NCBI RefSeq assembly: GCF_001620365.2
Contig: NZ_LQMT02000031.1
Location: 1-42,640, forward strand
Direction: 5' to 3'
Length of the DNA stretch: 42,640 nt
From: Amycolatopsis keratiniphila subsp. keratiniphila
GTDB lineage: Bacteria > Actinomycetota > Actinomycetes > Mycobacteriales > Pseudonocardiaceae
The notes below the pieces were generated by a model that made no database searches, had not been told where the DNA came from, and worked only from the letters and a program-made list of their open reading frames with translations. This document shows positions 16,381-23,850 of the stretch, piece after piece. Made by a program: the position numbers and the translations under genes. Each line of letters opens with the position of its first letter. The first letter of the stretch is position 1.

Positions 16381-18062
16381 CGGTCCTTGGCGCCGCGGAG
16401 ACGTTCAAACGCGACTGGCTGGACGGGTTCGTCACCGCCTACGGGCGTTCGGTGCGCAAGGTTCCCGGCGCCTATGGCGTACTGCGCCGGGAAGAGTCCG
16501 AGCCCAAGGTCGCGGTGGTGATCGGCGGCGGCTGCGGGCACTATCCCGCGTTCGCCGGGCTGGTCGGTCCCGGGCTGGCCGACGGGGCCGTGGTGGGCGA
16601 CGTGTTCACCAGCCCGAGCGCCGAGCAGGTCTATCGCACCGCGCGGGCCGCGGAGAGCGGAGCCGGCGTGCTCTTCGGCTACGGCAACTACCAGGGCGAC
16701 GTGCTGCATTTCGGGCTCGCCGCGCGCAGGCTGGCCGCCGAGGGCATCGAGAGCCGGACCATCCTGGTCACCGACGACATCGCCAGCGGTCCCGCCGACG
16801 CGCCGGAAAGGCGTCGCGGTGTCGCGGGCGACTTCCTGGTCTTCAAGATCGCGGGCGCCGCCGCCGAACGCGGCGACGATCTCGCCGCCGTGCACGCGGT
16901 GGCGGAGAAGGCGAACGCGAACACCCGGACGTTCGGCGTGGCGTTCGGCGGGTGCACTCTGCCCGGCGCGTCCGCTCCGCTGTTCACCGTCGGCGAGAGC
17001 GAGATGGAGCTGGGCCTCGGCATCCACGGCGAGCCCGGCGTCCGCACGGTCGGCAGACTGAGCGCACGGGAGCTGGCCGACGAACTGGTCGACGGTCTCC
17101 TCCCGGAGCTCCCCGAGGGCGACGGACGCGTGGTGGTCCTGCTGAACGGGTTGGGCCGCACCAAATACGAGGAGATGTTCGCGACCTACACCCGGGTGCA
17201 CGAGCGGCTCGCCGCGGCGGGGCTCGGCCCGTCGCACACCGAGGTCGGCGAGTTCGTCACGTCGCTCGACATGGCGGGTGTCTCGTTGTCGATCCTGGTG
17301 CTCGACGACGAACTCGCCGAGCTCTACGCGGCCCCCTGCGACACCCCTGGCTATCGGAGCACCGGTGCCGCGCTGGCACAGGTTCCCCTGGAGTCCACAG
17401 TGGACGCTCTGCTGGTGGAGGCCGAGCCGGGGCAGGGCATCGTGGATCGCGCGTTGACCGCGGCCTTGCGCGACATCGAGGCCAACGAAGCCGAACTCGG
17501 CCGGTTGGACGCGGTCGCGGCCGACGGCGACCACGGGCTGGGTATGACCAGGGGCATGCGGGCCGCGGTCTCCGCCGCCCGGCGAGACGGAGACTCGCTG
17601 TCCACCGCGCTCCTGGCTGCCGGGACGGCGTTCGCCGACGCGGCGGGCGGAGCATCCGGCGCGCTGTACGGCGTCTTGCTCGCCGAGACCGGCGCGGGGC
17701 TGCGTGGCCTGGAAGCCGGAGCGGTCACCACGGAAGCACTCGCGGGCGCGGTGGACGGCGCGGTGAAGGCGTTCGTCGAACTGGGCAAGGCCGAGCCCGG
17801 CGAGAAGACCATGCTCGACGCCATCGAGCCGTTCCGGCTGGCGTTGCGCGAACAGGCCGGCGCGGGCGCCGACGTCCCGCAGGCCTGGCAGAAGGCGGCC
17901 CAGGTCGCGGTGAGCGCGGCCGAGGCCACGGCGGACCTGGTGCCCGTCAAAGGCCGGGCCGCGCGGTTGGCGCGGCGGAGCAAGGGGCATCCCGATCCCG
18001 GGGCCACTTCGTTCGCGCTGCTCGTCACCGCGGTCGGCCAGGCTCTCGGAAAGGAAGACTGA
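16377..18062 (+). CDS. Dihydroxyacetone/tetrulose kinase, DhaK-DhaL fusion
   Basis: A 561-aa ATP-dependent kinase. The DhaK domain (~1-330) has GGGCGHYPAF (50-59) and the substrate-anchoring His H217 in GLGIHGEPG, which forms a hemiaminal with ketose substrates in this family. The DhaL domain (~350-561) has the Mg-ATP Asp cluster in ADGDHGLGM (D383, D385) and GGASGALYG. Fusions of this type include dihydroxyacetone kinases and the D- and L-erythrulose kinases known from Mycobacterium smegmatis tetritol catabolism. The gene is followed 2 nt later by an RpiB-type isomerase, the arrangement expected for erythrulose to erythrulose phosphate to erythrose 4-phosphate. A tetrulose substrate is therefore favoured, as inference. 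Confidence 0.9.
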   Translation: MTVLGAAETFKRDWLDGFVTAYGRSVRKVPGAYGVLRREESEPKVAVVIGGGCGHYPAFAGLVGPGLADGAVVGDVFTSPSAEQVYRTARAAESGAGVLFGYGNYQGDVLHFGLAARRLAAEGIESRTILVTDDIASGPADAPERRRGVAGDFLVFKIAGAAAERGDDLAAVHAVAEKANANTRTFGVAFGGCTLPGASAPLFTVGESEMELGLGIHGEPGVRTVGRLSARELADELVDGLLPELPEGDGRVVVLLNGLGRTKYEEMFATYTRVHERLAAAGLGPSHTEVGEFVTSLDMAGVSLSILVLDDELAELYAAPCDTPGYRSTGAALAQVPLESTVDALLVEAEPGQGIVDRALTAALRDIEANEAELGRLDAVAADGDHGLGMTRGMRAAVSAARRDGDSLSTALLAAGTAFADAAGGASGALYGVLLAETGAGLRGLEAGAVTTEALAGAVDGAVKAFVELGKAEPGEKTMLDAIEPFRLALREQAGAGADVPQAWQKAAQVAVSAAEATADLVPVKGRAARLARRSKGHPDPGATSFALLVTAVGQALGKED

Positions 18063-18064
18063 AA

Positions 18065-18520
18065 ATGCGGATCGTGGTGGCGGCGGACAACGCCGGGGTG
18101 GCACTCAAGGACCAGCTGCGTGACCTGCTCCTCGCCGACGACCGGGTGGACGAGGTCACCGACCTCGGCGTGGCCGACGGGTCCGACGACAAGGCGTACC
18201 CACTGCTGGGCCTCGCGGCGGCGGAGACGATCGCGCGCGGCGAGGCGGATCGCGGAGTCCTGGTCTGCGGGACCGGGATCGGCATGGCGATCTCGGCGAA
18301 CAAGGTCCCCGGTGTCCGGGCCACGGTCGCGCACGACTCTTACTCCGCCGAGCGTTCGGTCAAGTCGAACGACTGCCAGGTGATCACCTTCGGCGCCCGG
18401 GCGATCGGCCCGGAGCTGGCGAAGAAGATCGTCGCGGAATGGGTCGGCCACCGTTTCGACCCGTCCTCGGCCAGCGCGAGCAAGGTCGCGCACATCACCG
18501 AATACGAGCAAGCTCACTAA
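18065..18520 (+). CDS. RpiB/LacA-family sugar-phosphate isomerase (ribose-5-phosphate isomerase-like, possible tetrulose-phosphate isomerase)
   Basis: A 151-aa cytoplasmic aldose-ketose isomerase of the RpiB fold. The catalytic Cys is C68 in GVLVCGTGIGMAISANK, and the phosphate and substrate loop is VRATVAHDSYSAERSVKSNDCQV. The N-terminal motif reads AADNAG, whereas ribose-5-phosphate isomerases carry DHxG, so the usual His is Asn. EryI/DerI-type tetrulose-phosphate isomerases belong to this family, and the DhaKL gene directly upstream makes D-erythrulose 4-phosphate to D-erythrose 4-phosphate a plausible reaction. The ATG follows the DhaKL stop after 2 nt. A ribose-5-phosphate role is not excluded. 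Confidence 0.88.
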   Translation: MRIVVAADNAGVALKDQLRDLLLADDRVDEVTDLGVADGSDDKAYPLLGLAAAETIARGEADRGVLVCGTGIGMAISANKVPGVRATVAHDSYSAERSVKSNDCQVITFGARAIGPELAKKIVAEWVGHRFDPSSASASKVAHITEYEQAH

Positions 18521-18556
18521 GACGGCCCGACACGGGCACGGAGAGAGGACGCAGAG

Positions 18557-19591
18557 TTGCGGATACTCGCTGCGGGAGACCATTTCGTCGGCACCGGCCT
18601 GCTGGCCGACGCCGTCCGTGCCGAGATCGGCGCCGGGCACGAATTCTCGGAACTGACCCTGCCGTGGCCCGTGGAGCCGTTCGGCCCGGTCGCGAACGTG
18701 CACGAGGCCAGCGGCACCGAGGAGCAGGTGATCGAGGCCCTGTCGGGAGCCGAGGTCGCGGTGACCCAGATGGCGCCCTTCACCAAGCAGGTGTTCGCGG
18801 GCGCGCCGGGGCTCAAGCTCGTGTCGGTGTGCCGGGGCGGCCCGGTCAACGTCGACCTCGCGGCGGCCACCGAAGCGGGCGTCGCGGTGACGTACGCGCC
18901 CGGCCGCAACGCCGGTGCCGCCGCCGAATTCGCGGTGGGGATGATCCTGGCCGCGATGCGCCGGATCTCGACGTCCTCGGCCGAATTGCTGGGCGGCACC
19001 TGGCGTGGCGACTACTACGCTTACGACCAGGCCGGTCTCGAACTCGACGGGACCACCGTCGGCCTGGTCGGGTACGGCGCGATCGGTGCGCGGGTGGCCA
19101 AGGTGCTCGTCGCGTTCGGCGCGAAGGTGCTGGTCTCGGATCCGTTCGCCGACCCGGCCCGGATCAGCGCCGACGGGGCGGAGCTTGTCGACCTGGACGA
19201 CCTGCTGCGCCGCAGTTTCGTGGTGAGCCTGCACGCCCGCCTCACCGAGGAGACCCGGCACCTGATCGACGCCGCCAAGCTCGCGCTGCTGCCGGAAGGT
19301 GCTGTGCTGGTCAACACCGCGCGCGGCGGTTTGCTGGACTACTCGCCGCTGCCGGAAGCCCTGCGCTCGGGACGGCTCGGCGCGCTCGCGCTCGACGTGT
19401 ACGACGTCGAGCCCCCGCCCGCGGACTGGGCGTTGCGGGGCGCGCCGAACGTGATCGCGACGCCGCATCTCGCCGGGGCCAGCAGGCAGACGGCGGAGCG
19501 GGCGGCGAGTATCGTCGCCGCCGAAGTCGGCCGGTACGCCCGCGGGGAGGCGCTCGCGAATCTGGCGAACCCCGAGGTCCTGCGGCCATGA
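18557..19591 (+). CDS. D-isomer-specific 2-hydroxyacid dehydrogenase
   Basis: A 344-aa NAD(P)-dependent oxidoreductase. The Rossmann motif is VGYGAIGARV (~171-180). The family catalytic triad is visible as R256 (NTARGG), E285 (DVEPPP) and H304 (ATPHLAGAS). The TTG start at 18557 has GAGAGAGGAC upstream. It sits between the isomerase and the second FGGY kinase, and its stop overlaps the kinase start as ATGA. A likely job is reversible conversion of a 2-keto acid and a 2-hydroxy acid, or reduction of a glyoxylate/hydroxypyruvate-type product of the pathway. The substrate is not evident from the sequence. Confidence 0.87.
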   Translation: MRILAAGDHFVGTGLLADAVRAEIGAGHEFSELTLPWPVEPFGPVANVHEASGTEEQVIEALSGAEVAVTQMAPFTKQVFAGAPGLKLVSVCRGGPVNVDLAAATEAGVAVTYAPGRNAGAAAEFAVGMILAAMRRISTSSAELLGGTWRGDYYAYDQAGLELDGTTVGLVGYGAIGARVAKVLVAFGAKVLVSDPFADPARISADGAELVDLDDLLRRSFVVSLHARLTEETRHLIDAAKLALLPEGAVLVNTARGGLLDYSPLPEALRSGRLGALALDVYDVEPPPADWALRGAPNVIATPHLAGASRQTAERAASIVAAEVGRYARGEALANLANPEVLRP

Positions 19592-21036
19592 TCATCGGCG
19601 TCGACATCGGCACGTCACTGACCAAGGCGGTCGTCTTCGACAAGGCCGGGATGTCCGTGGCGAGCGCGTGCACCACCTCCGAGGTGCACCACCTGCCGGG
19701 CGGGTTGGTCGAACAAGACCTCGACCAGGTGCTGGGCACCGTGGCGACGGTGGTGCGCGAGGTCGCCGCCCGGCTCGACGGTCCGGTCACCGCACTGGCC
19801 CTCACCGGTCAGGGCGACGGGTTGTGGCTGCGCGACGAATCCGGCGGCGCCGTTCGCCCGGCGATCTCCTGGCTCGACGGCCGGGCGAACTCGTTGCTCG
19901 CCCAATGGCAGGCAGGCGGGGTGACCAGGGAAGTGTTCCGCCGTACCGCGTCGGGGATGTTCCCCGGTTGCGCCGCGGCGATCATGTCCTTTTTGGACAT
20001 TCATGAACCGGAGTCGCTGGACAGGGCGGCGGTGGCGGGCTACTGCGTCGACGCGGTACTCCAGCGGCTGACCGGCGAGATCACGGTCGACGCGTCGGAT
20101 GCCTCACTGCCCTTCCTCGACCCGGCCACCCGGCGATACGACGAAGAAGCCATCGCGGCCGTCGGGCTCTCCCACCGCCGGAGCCTGTTCGCGGAGCCGG
20201 CGGCGCCGAAGACCGTGTTCCGCTTGGACGAACGCGGAGCCGGGCTGCTCGGTCTCCCGGTCGGGCTGCCCGTCACCGCGGGGCCGTTCGACCTGCCCGC
20301 GAGCGCCATCGGCGCCGGTGTACGGCGGCCGGGCGACGGTATCCTCACCGCCGGCACCACCCTCGCCTGCCAGGTTCTGACGGACTCTGCGGAGTTCGAT
20401 CCGGAAGGCGAGCCCGCCGGGATGTTCCTCTGCACGCCGGAAGAGGGTGAGTTCCTGCGGGCGATGCCGGCGATGGTCGGCACGGCGGGGATCGACTGGA
20501 TGTGCCGCCTGTTCGGAATCGAGGTCGAGGAGATCGGCTCGCTGCTCGACGCGAGCGGGCCCGGCGCGGGTGGGGTCCGCGCGCTCCCGTTCCTCTCCGC
20601 GTCCGGTGAGCGGGCGCCCTTCGTCGACGCTTCGGCGAGGGCCCAGTTCTCCGGGCTGAGCCTGGAGAGCGAGCGTGGTGACATCGTCCGGGCGCTGTGC
20701 GAGTCGATCGCTTACGCGGCAAGGCATTGCTTCGAGGCGGCCGGGCTCACCGGCACGTTGTACGCCTGCGGCGGCGGGGTCCGGTCGCTCGAATGGACCC
20801 GGATCTTCGCCGACGTTCTCGGACGGCCCATCGTGATCCCCGGTGATCCCGGGGTCGGCGCGCGAGGCGCGGTGATCGTCGCGGCGGACGCCCTCGGCGA
20901 ACCGGTCGACCGGGAACTCTGGGCGGAGAGCGCGCGCGTCGTCGAGGTCCGGCCCGAGAACGTAGGGTTCTACGAGCAGGGCTATGCCGACTATCAGGCC
21001 TCACTGGCCGCGGCCCGCGGACTTTGGAGGTTGTGA
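19588..21036 (+). CDS. FGGY-family carbohydrate kinase (LyxK/EryA-like)
   Basis: A 482-aa kinase. The N-terminal phosphate-binding motif is IIGVDIGTSLTKAVVFD, and TGQGDGLWLRD lies at ~73-83. The catalytic Asp is D235 in TAGPFDLPASAIGAG, and the ATP-binding segment is ACGGGVRSLEWTRIF. The GPFD form, rather than GxxD-G as in xylulokinases, recalls L-xylulose kinase (GLFD) and erythritol-kinase-like proteins, which would suit a tetritol or ketose substrate. This comparison is from memory. Its start overlaps the dehydrogenase stop (ATGA), and its 3' end abuts the aldolase start region, so the three are one translationally linked unit. It differs clearly from the first FGGY kinase of the window, implying a different step. 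Confidence 0.87.
   Translation: MIIGVDIGTSLTKAVVFDKAGMSVASACTTSEVHHLPGGLVEQDLDQVLGTVATVVREVAARLDGPVTALALTGQGDGLWLRDESGGAVRPAISWLDGRANSLLAQWQAGGVTREVFRRTASGMFPGCAAAIMSFLDIHEPESLDRAAVAGYCVDAVLQRLTGEITVDASDASLPFLDPATRRYDEEAIAAVGLSHRRSLFAEPAAPKTVFRLDERGAGLLGLPVGLPVTAGPFDLPASAIGAGVRRPGDGILTAGTTLACQVLTDSAEFDPEGEPAGMFLCTPEEGEFLRAMPAMVGTAGIDWMCRLFGIEVEEIGSLLDASGPGAGGVRALPFLSASGERAPFVDASARAQFSGLSLESERGDIVRALCESIAYAARHCFEAAGLTGTLYACGGGVRSLEWTRIFADVLGRPIVIPGDPGVGARGAVIVAADALGEPVDRELWAESARVVEVRPENVGFYEQGYADYQASLAAARGLWRL
21026..21030 (+). promoter_or_regulatory. Ribosome binding site fixing the aldolase start
   Basis: GGAGG lies inside the last codons of the kinase gene, eight bases ahead of the GTG at 21039. 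The alternative GTG at 21033 would leave only 2 nt, so 21039 is favoured. Confidence 0.5.
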
Positions 21037-21038
21037 CG

Positions 21039-21689
21039 GTGATCCTGGCCAAAGAACGCCTGGCGGTCTGCGAGTTCGCCCGGCGGATGACCGCGGACGG
21101 GCTCGTGGTCGGCACCTCCGGCAACGTTTCCGCGAGGCAAGGCGAGCTGATCGCGGTGACCCCGACCGGGGTCGACTACGCCGGGCTGAGGCCGGAAGAC
21201 ATCCCGGTGGTCGGCCTGGACGGCGAAATCGTCGAAGGCACGCTCAAACCGACCAGCGAACTTCCGATGCACCTCACGGTGTACCGGCAGGCGGCGGATC
21301 CGGACGGCAAGCCCATCTCCGCCGTGGTGCACACGCATTCCGTGCACGCCACGGCGGTCTCCACCCTGGTCGCCGAGGTGCCGCCGATCCACTACATGCT
21401 CGCCGCGATCGGTCCGACGGCCCGTGTCGCGCCCTACGCGACGTACGGCACCGAAGAGCTCGCCAAAGCCATGCTGGAGGCACTGGACGGCCGCCGAGGC
21501 TGCCTGCTGGCGAACCACGGCACCACCACCTTCGGCGACAGCCTCGGCTCCGCGTACAGCCGGGCGCAACAGCTCGAGTGGGTCTGCCAGGTGTGGCTGA
21601 CGGCGCGCTCGGCCGGAACGCCGAACCTGCTCCCAGCCGACGAGATCGAGCACGTCGTGGAGAAACTTCGCGGCTACGGGCAGCGCTAG
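21039..21689 (+). CDS. Class II aldolase/adducin family protein (FucA/AraD-like)
   Basis: A 216-aa zinc aldolase or epimerase of the FucA/AraD fold. The phosphate-binding loop is GTSGNVSAR (25-33). The catalytic Glu is E74 in TSELPMH, and the zinc ligands are H98 and H100 (VVHTHS) and H160 (LANHGTT). In this family, cleavage of a ketose 1-phosphate gives dihydroxyacetone phosphate plus an aldehyde. Here the upstream FGGY kinase would supply the phosphorylated ketose. It is the last gene of the rightward operon. The start is GTG, with two near alternatives at 21033 and 21024 (TTG). Confidence 0.87.
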   Translation: MILAKERLAVCEFARRMTADGLVVGTSGNVSARQGELIAVTPTGVDYAGLRPEDIPVVGLDGEIVEGTLKPTSELPMHLTVYRQAADPDGKPISAVVHTHSVHATAVSTLVAEVPPIHYMLAAIGPTARVAPYATYGTEELAKAMLEALDGRRGCLLANHGTTTFGDSLGSAYSRAQQLEWVCQVWLTARSAGTPNLLPADEIEHVVEKLRGYGQR

Positions 21690-21810
21690 ACCACACCTTC
21701 CCCCAAGCGACGGACCGGGTTCAAACCGGCGAGGGACGCCGGCGGGCAGTGGCGGCTGTGATCGTGGGAACCGATCGACTGATCGGCATCCGATGGTCCG
21801 AGGAGCACAC

Positions 21811-22407
21811 ATGACCGTCCACGAACCCACGGCACCCGGGCGGCTGCGCGCCGCCTGGCACAACGCGCACGCCCCGGTGCCGGGAGTACCTCGGTGGGCC
21901 CGGATCGCCGCCTACGCCATCCCCTTCGTCGTGCTGCCCTCCGGCCTGTGGCGGATCATGACCGTCGTCTTCCATATCGGCGACGACGCCACGCATGGCT
22001 CGGGCCAGCTCCCGTCGTGGTTGCCGGGGCCGGTGTACATCGTCGGCCTGTCCGTCGTCTCCGAACTGCTGGCCTTCACCGCCATCGGGCTGATCGCCGC
22101 CTGGGGCGAGGTCGTCCCGCGCTGGATCCCGCTGCTGGGCGGACGCCGAGTGCGGCCCCTCGCCGCGATCCTGCCCGCCGCCGTCGGCGCCACGATCCTG
22201 ACAGTTCTGTGGACCACGGCCTTCGTCACCGGGATTTCCGGGCTCACCATCCAAGGCGACCCGCTCCCGGCCGACTACCCCGCGAATGCGATGCACGGCT
22301 GGCAACTCGCCTTCTTCGAGCTCACCTACGCGCCGCTTCTACTGTGGGGCCCGTTGCTGGCAGCGGTCACCTTCGCGTACTGGCGGAGGTGCCGGCACGT
22401 TCAGTGA
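21811..22407 (+). CDS. Small integral membrane protein of unknown function
   Basis: A 198-aa protein with four hydrophobic segments, at roughly 30-50, 72-97, 116-140 and 165-185. The sequence between the second and third segments is Arg/Gly-rich. No catalytic motif was recognised. The ATG at 21811 has AGGAG five bases upstream, better than an in-frame ATG at 21793. The gene stands alone, 121 nt after the aldolase, and converges on the HD-domain gene with a 4-nt gap. The conserved-looking WRIMTVVFHIGDDA is the most distinctive stretch. Confidence 0.75.
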   Translation: MTVHEPTAPGRLRAAWHNAHAPVPGVPRWARIAAYAIPFVVLPSGLWRIMTVVFHIGDDATHGSGQLPSWLPGPVYIVGLSVVSELLAFTAIGLIAAWGEVVPRWIPLLGGRRVRPLAAILPAAVGATILTVLWTTAFVTGISGLTIQGDPLPADYPANAMHGWQLAFFELTYAPLLLWGPLLAAVTFAYWRRCRHVQ

Positions 22408-22411
22408 CGCT

Positions 22412-23104
22412 TTAGGACGCCGCGGGCTCGGCCTCGAAGTCCGTGGCGTCGACGGCGTGCACCGCGTCGAGGAGCTCGACGACCGTCGGATCGTCGACGG
22501 CTTCCTTGATGCACTGCCACAACTGGAGATTCGCCAACGCCCAGCGGGAGTAGTTCTCCGCCGCTTTGGGGTTGTAGAAGTAATAGCCGCTGTCGTGGAC
22601 GTCGCGTTGTTCGCCGACGATCTTGTGCGCCAGTTCGCGCAGGCTCAGCCCGTTCTCCCGCAGATAGCGGTGGGCGAGGACGACCGGCGTCACCGGCAGC
22701 GCCTTGAACAGTGTGTCGGCGTCGCTCAACGCTTGAGCCTCGAGCGAGATGTGGCGGCCTCTGGTGGCCATTTCGGCCTCGTCGATGATGTCGTCGACCC
22801 ACCGGCCCACGTCCTCCTCGACCCCGCACTCCCGCAGGATGTCCATCCTGAGATCGCGTCCGGCGGCCGCGGGGGAGTTGCGGAGCACGATGTAGTTCAC
22901 ATCGTGCACCAGCGCCGCCACCTCGACGACGGTGCGATCCGCGCCGTTGTGGTCGGCGAACCCCGCGGCCTTGGCCCGGACGAAACTCACGTGGTGCCAG
23001 CCGTGGAACTGCAGTTTGTCGGCATAACGCCAGCACAGTCGCCGGACGTGCTGCTCGACGGCCTCAATGGTATGGGAAGGAATCGTGCTCTTTCGCGCGC
23101 GCAT
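22412..23104 (-). CDS. HD-domain protein, predicted metal-dependent phosphohydrolase
   Basis: A 230-aa cytoplasmic protein. HD-domain residues are visible: H37/H38 in HGWHHV, the H67-D68 pair in AALVHDVNY, and a later Asp in ALSDADTLF (D128/D130). This matches the small YpgQ-like HD phosphohydrolases that act on nucleotides. ATG at 23104 follows GGAGAGG. It is the last of three leftward genes (membrane protein, cupin, HD), with a 67-nt gap to the cupin gene. The substrate is unknown. The C-terminal half (DSGYYFYNPKAAENYSRWAL) is not typical of the generic HD fold and may give specificity. Confidence 0.83.
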   Translation of the reverse strand: MRARKSTIPSHTIEAVEQHVRRLCWRYADKLQFHGWHHVSFVRAKAAGFADHNGADRTVVEVAALVHDVNYIVLRNSPAAAGRDLRMDILRECGVEEDVGRWVDDIIDEAEMATRGRHISLEAQALSDADTLFKALPVTPVVLAHRYLRENGLSLRELAHKIVGEQRDVHDSGYYFYNPKAAENYSRWALANLQLWQCIKEAVDDPTVVELLDAVHAVDATDFEAEPAAS

Positions 23105-23171
23105 ACACCTCTCCGATCCCGTTCAGGAGACGGGTGGAGTAATGGTATGCGTCTGCGACGGCGGTGTGTAG

Positions 23172-23810
23172 TTAGATGCGTCCGGCGAGATCCCCCAATC
23201 GGACCTCAACCGGAACGTGACGATGTCCTGTCCCGGTCTTCGGGTCAAAGGAAAGACTGAACTCGCTCACGGGGCGTGATTTCACCAAAAACGTCATAGT
23301 CCCTTCGGTGGCCTCGGGAATCCGATGGAACTCGTCCGCGTACATGACGCCTACCGACCCGGTCTGACACAGCGTGCTACGTCGTAACCGAACCGATGTG
23401 ATCAATCCGGAAAGCTGGTCGCGCAAGGTCGAATAGCGCTCGTGGACGTAGGTGCCACGGAGGATCGTGGTGCAGAAGTGATATCTGTGATTGTGGACTG
23501 AATCGGCGTACCCCTCACGCCAGTCCTCCGGCGCCTTGTACTCGTGCAGCCAGATCGAAAAGGGATCGGCCGGGCAATCGAGCAGGCACCAGGCGAAATG
23601 GGTGGTGGTCTCCCTGGAGCGCTCGAGTACCGCGCTCGCCTCGTCCGGGCTCAGCGATTCCAGATGCCTTCGGAGGTCGTCGCGCAACTCTGGTCTCGAT
23701 GTCCAGTCGCGGAAGATCCCGTCGGCGATCCGCCAGTGCTGCGCCAGCGGCAGGTCCGCGGTTCGGAGCAGCGCGGAGAGCTGGGTGAGGGGGGACAAGC
23801 GAGTGAGCAA
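23172..23810 (-). CDS. Cupin-like protein of unknown function
   Basis: A 212-aa protein whose second half has a cupin pattern: HNHRYHFCTTILRGTYVHERY (~105-125, with H-x-H and a following His/Glu) and, later, GVMYADEFHRIPE as a second metal-side strand. The arrangement recalls cysteine-dioxygenase-like cupins, but the level of resemblance does not allow a reaction to be named. The N-terminal 75 residues are helical and lack known motifs. The TTG start at 23810 is supported by GAGGAG six bases upstream. It lies 40 nt downstream of the two-helix membrane-protein gene, consistent with one operon. Confidence 0.65.
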   Translation of the reverse strand: MLTRLSPLTQLSALLRTADLPLAQHWRIADGIFRDWTSRPELRDDLRRHLESLSPDEASAVLERSRETTTHFAWCLLDCPADPFSIWLHEYKAPEDWREGYADSVHNHRYHFCTTILRGTYVHERYSTLRDQLSGLITSVRLRRSTLCQTGSVGVMYADEFHRIPEATEGTMTFLVKSRPVSEFSLSFDPKTGTGHRHVPVEVRLGDLAGRI

Positions 23811-23850
23811 CTTCAGCTCCTCAAATCTAGTGCTCTGCGACGCCGAGAGG

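Noticed and set aside
21717..21735. tRNA-like GGTTCAAACC string
   Set aside because: It resembles a tRNA T-loop, but no acceptor stem, D-arm or anticodon arm can be drawn around it.
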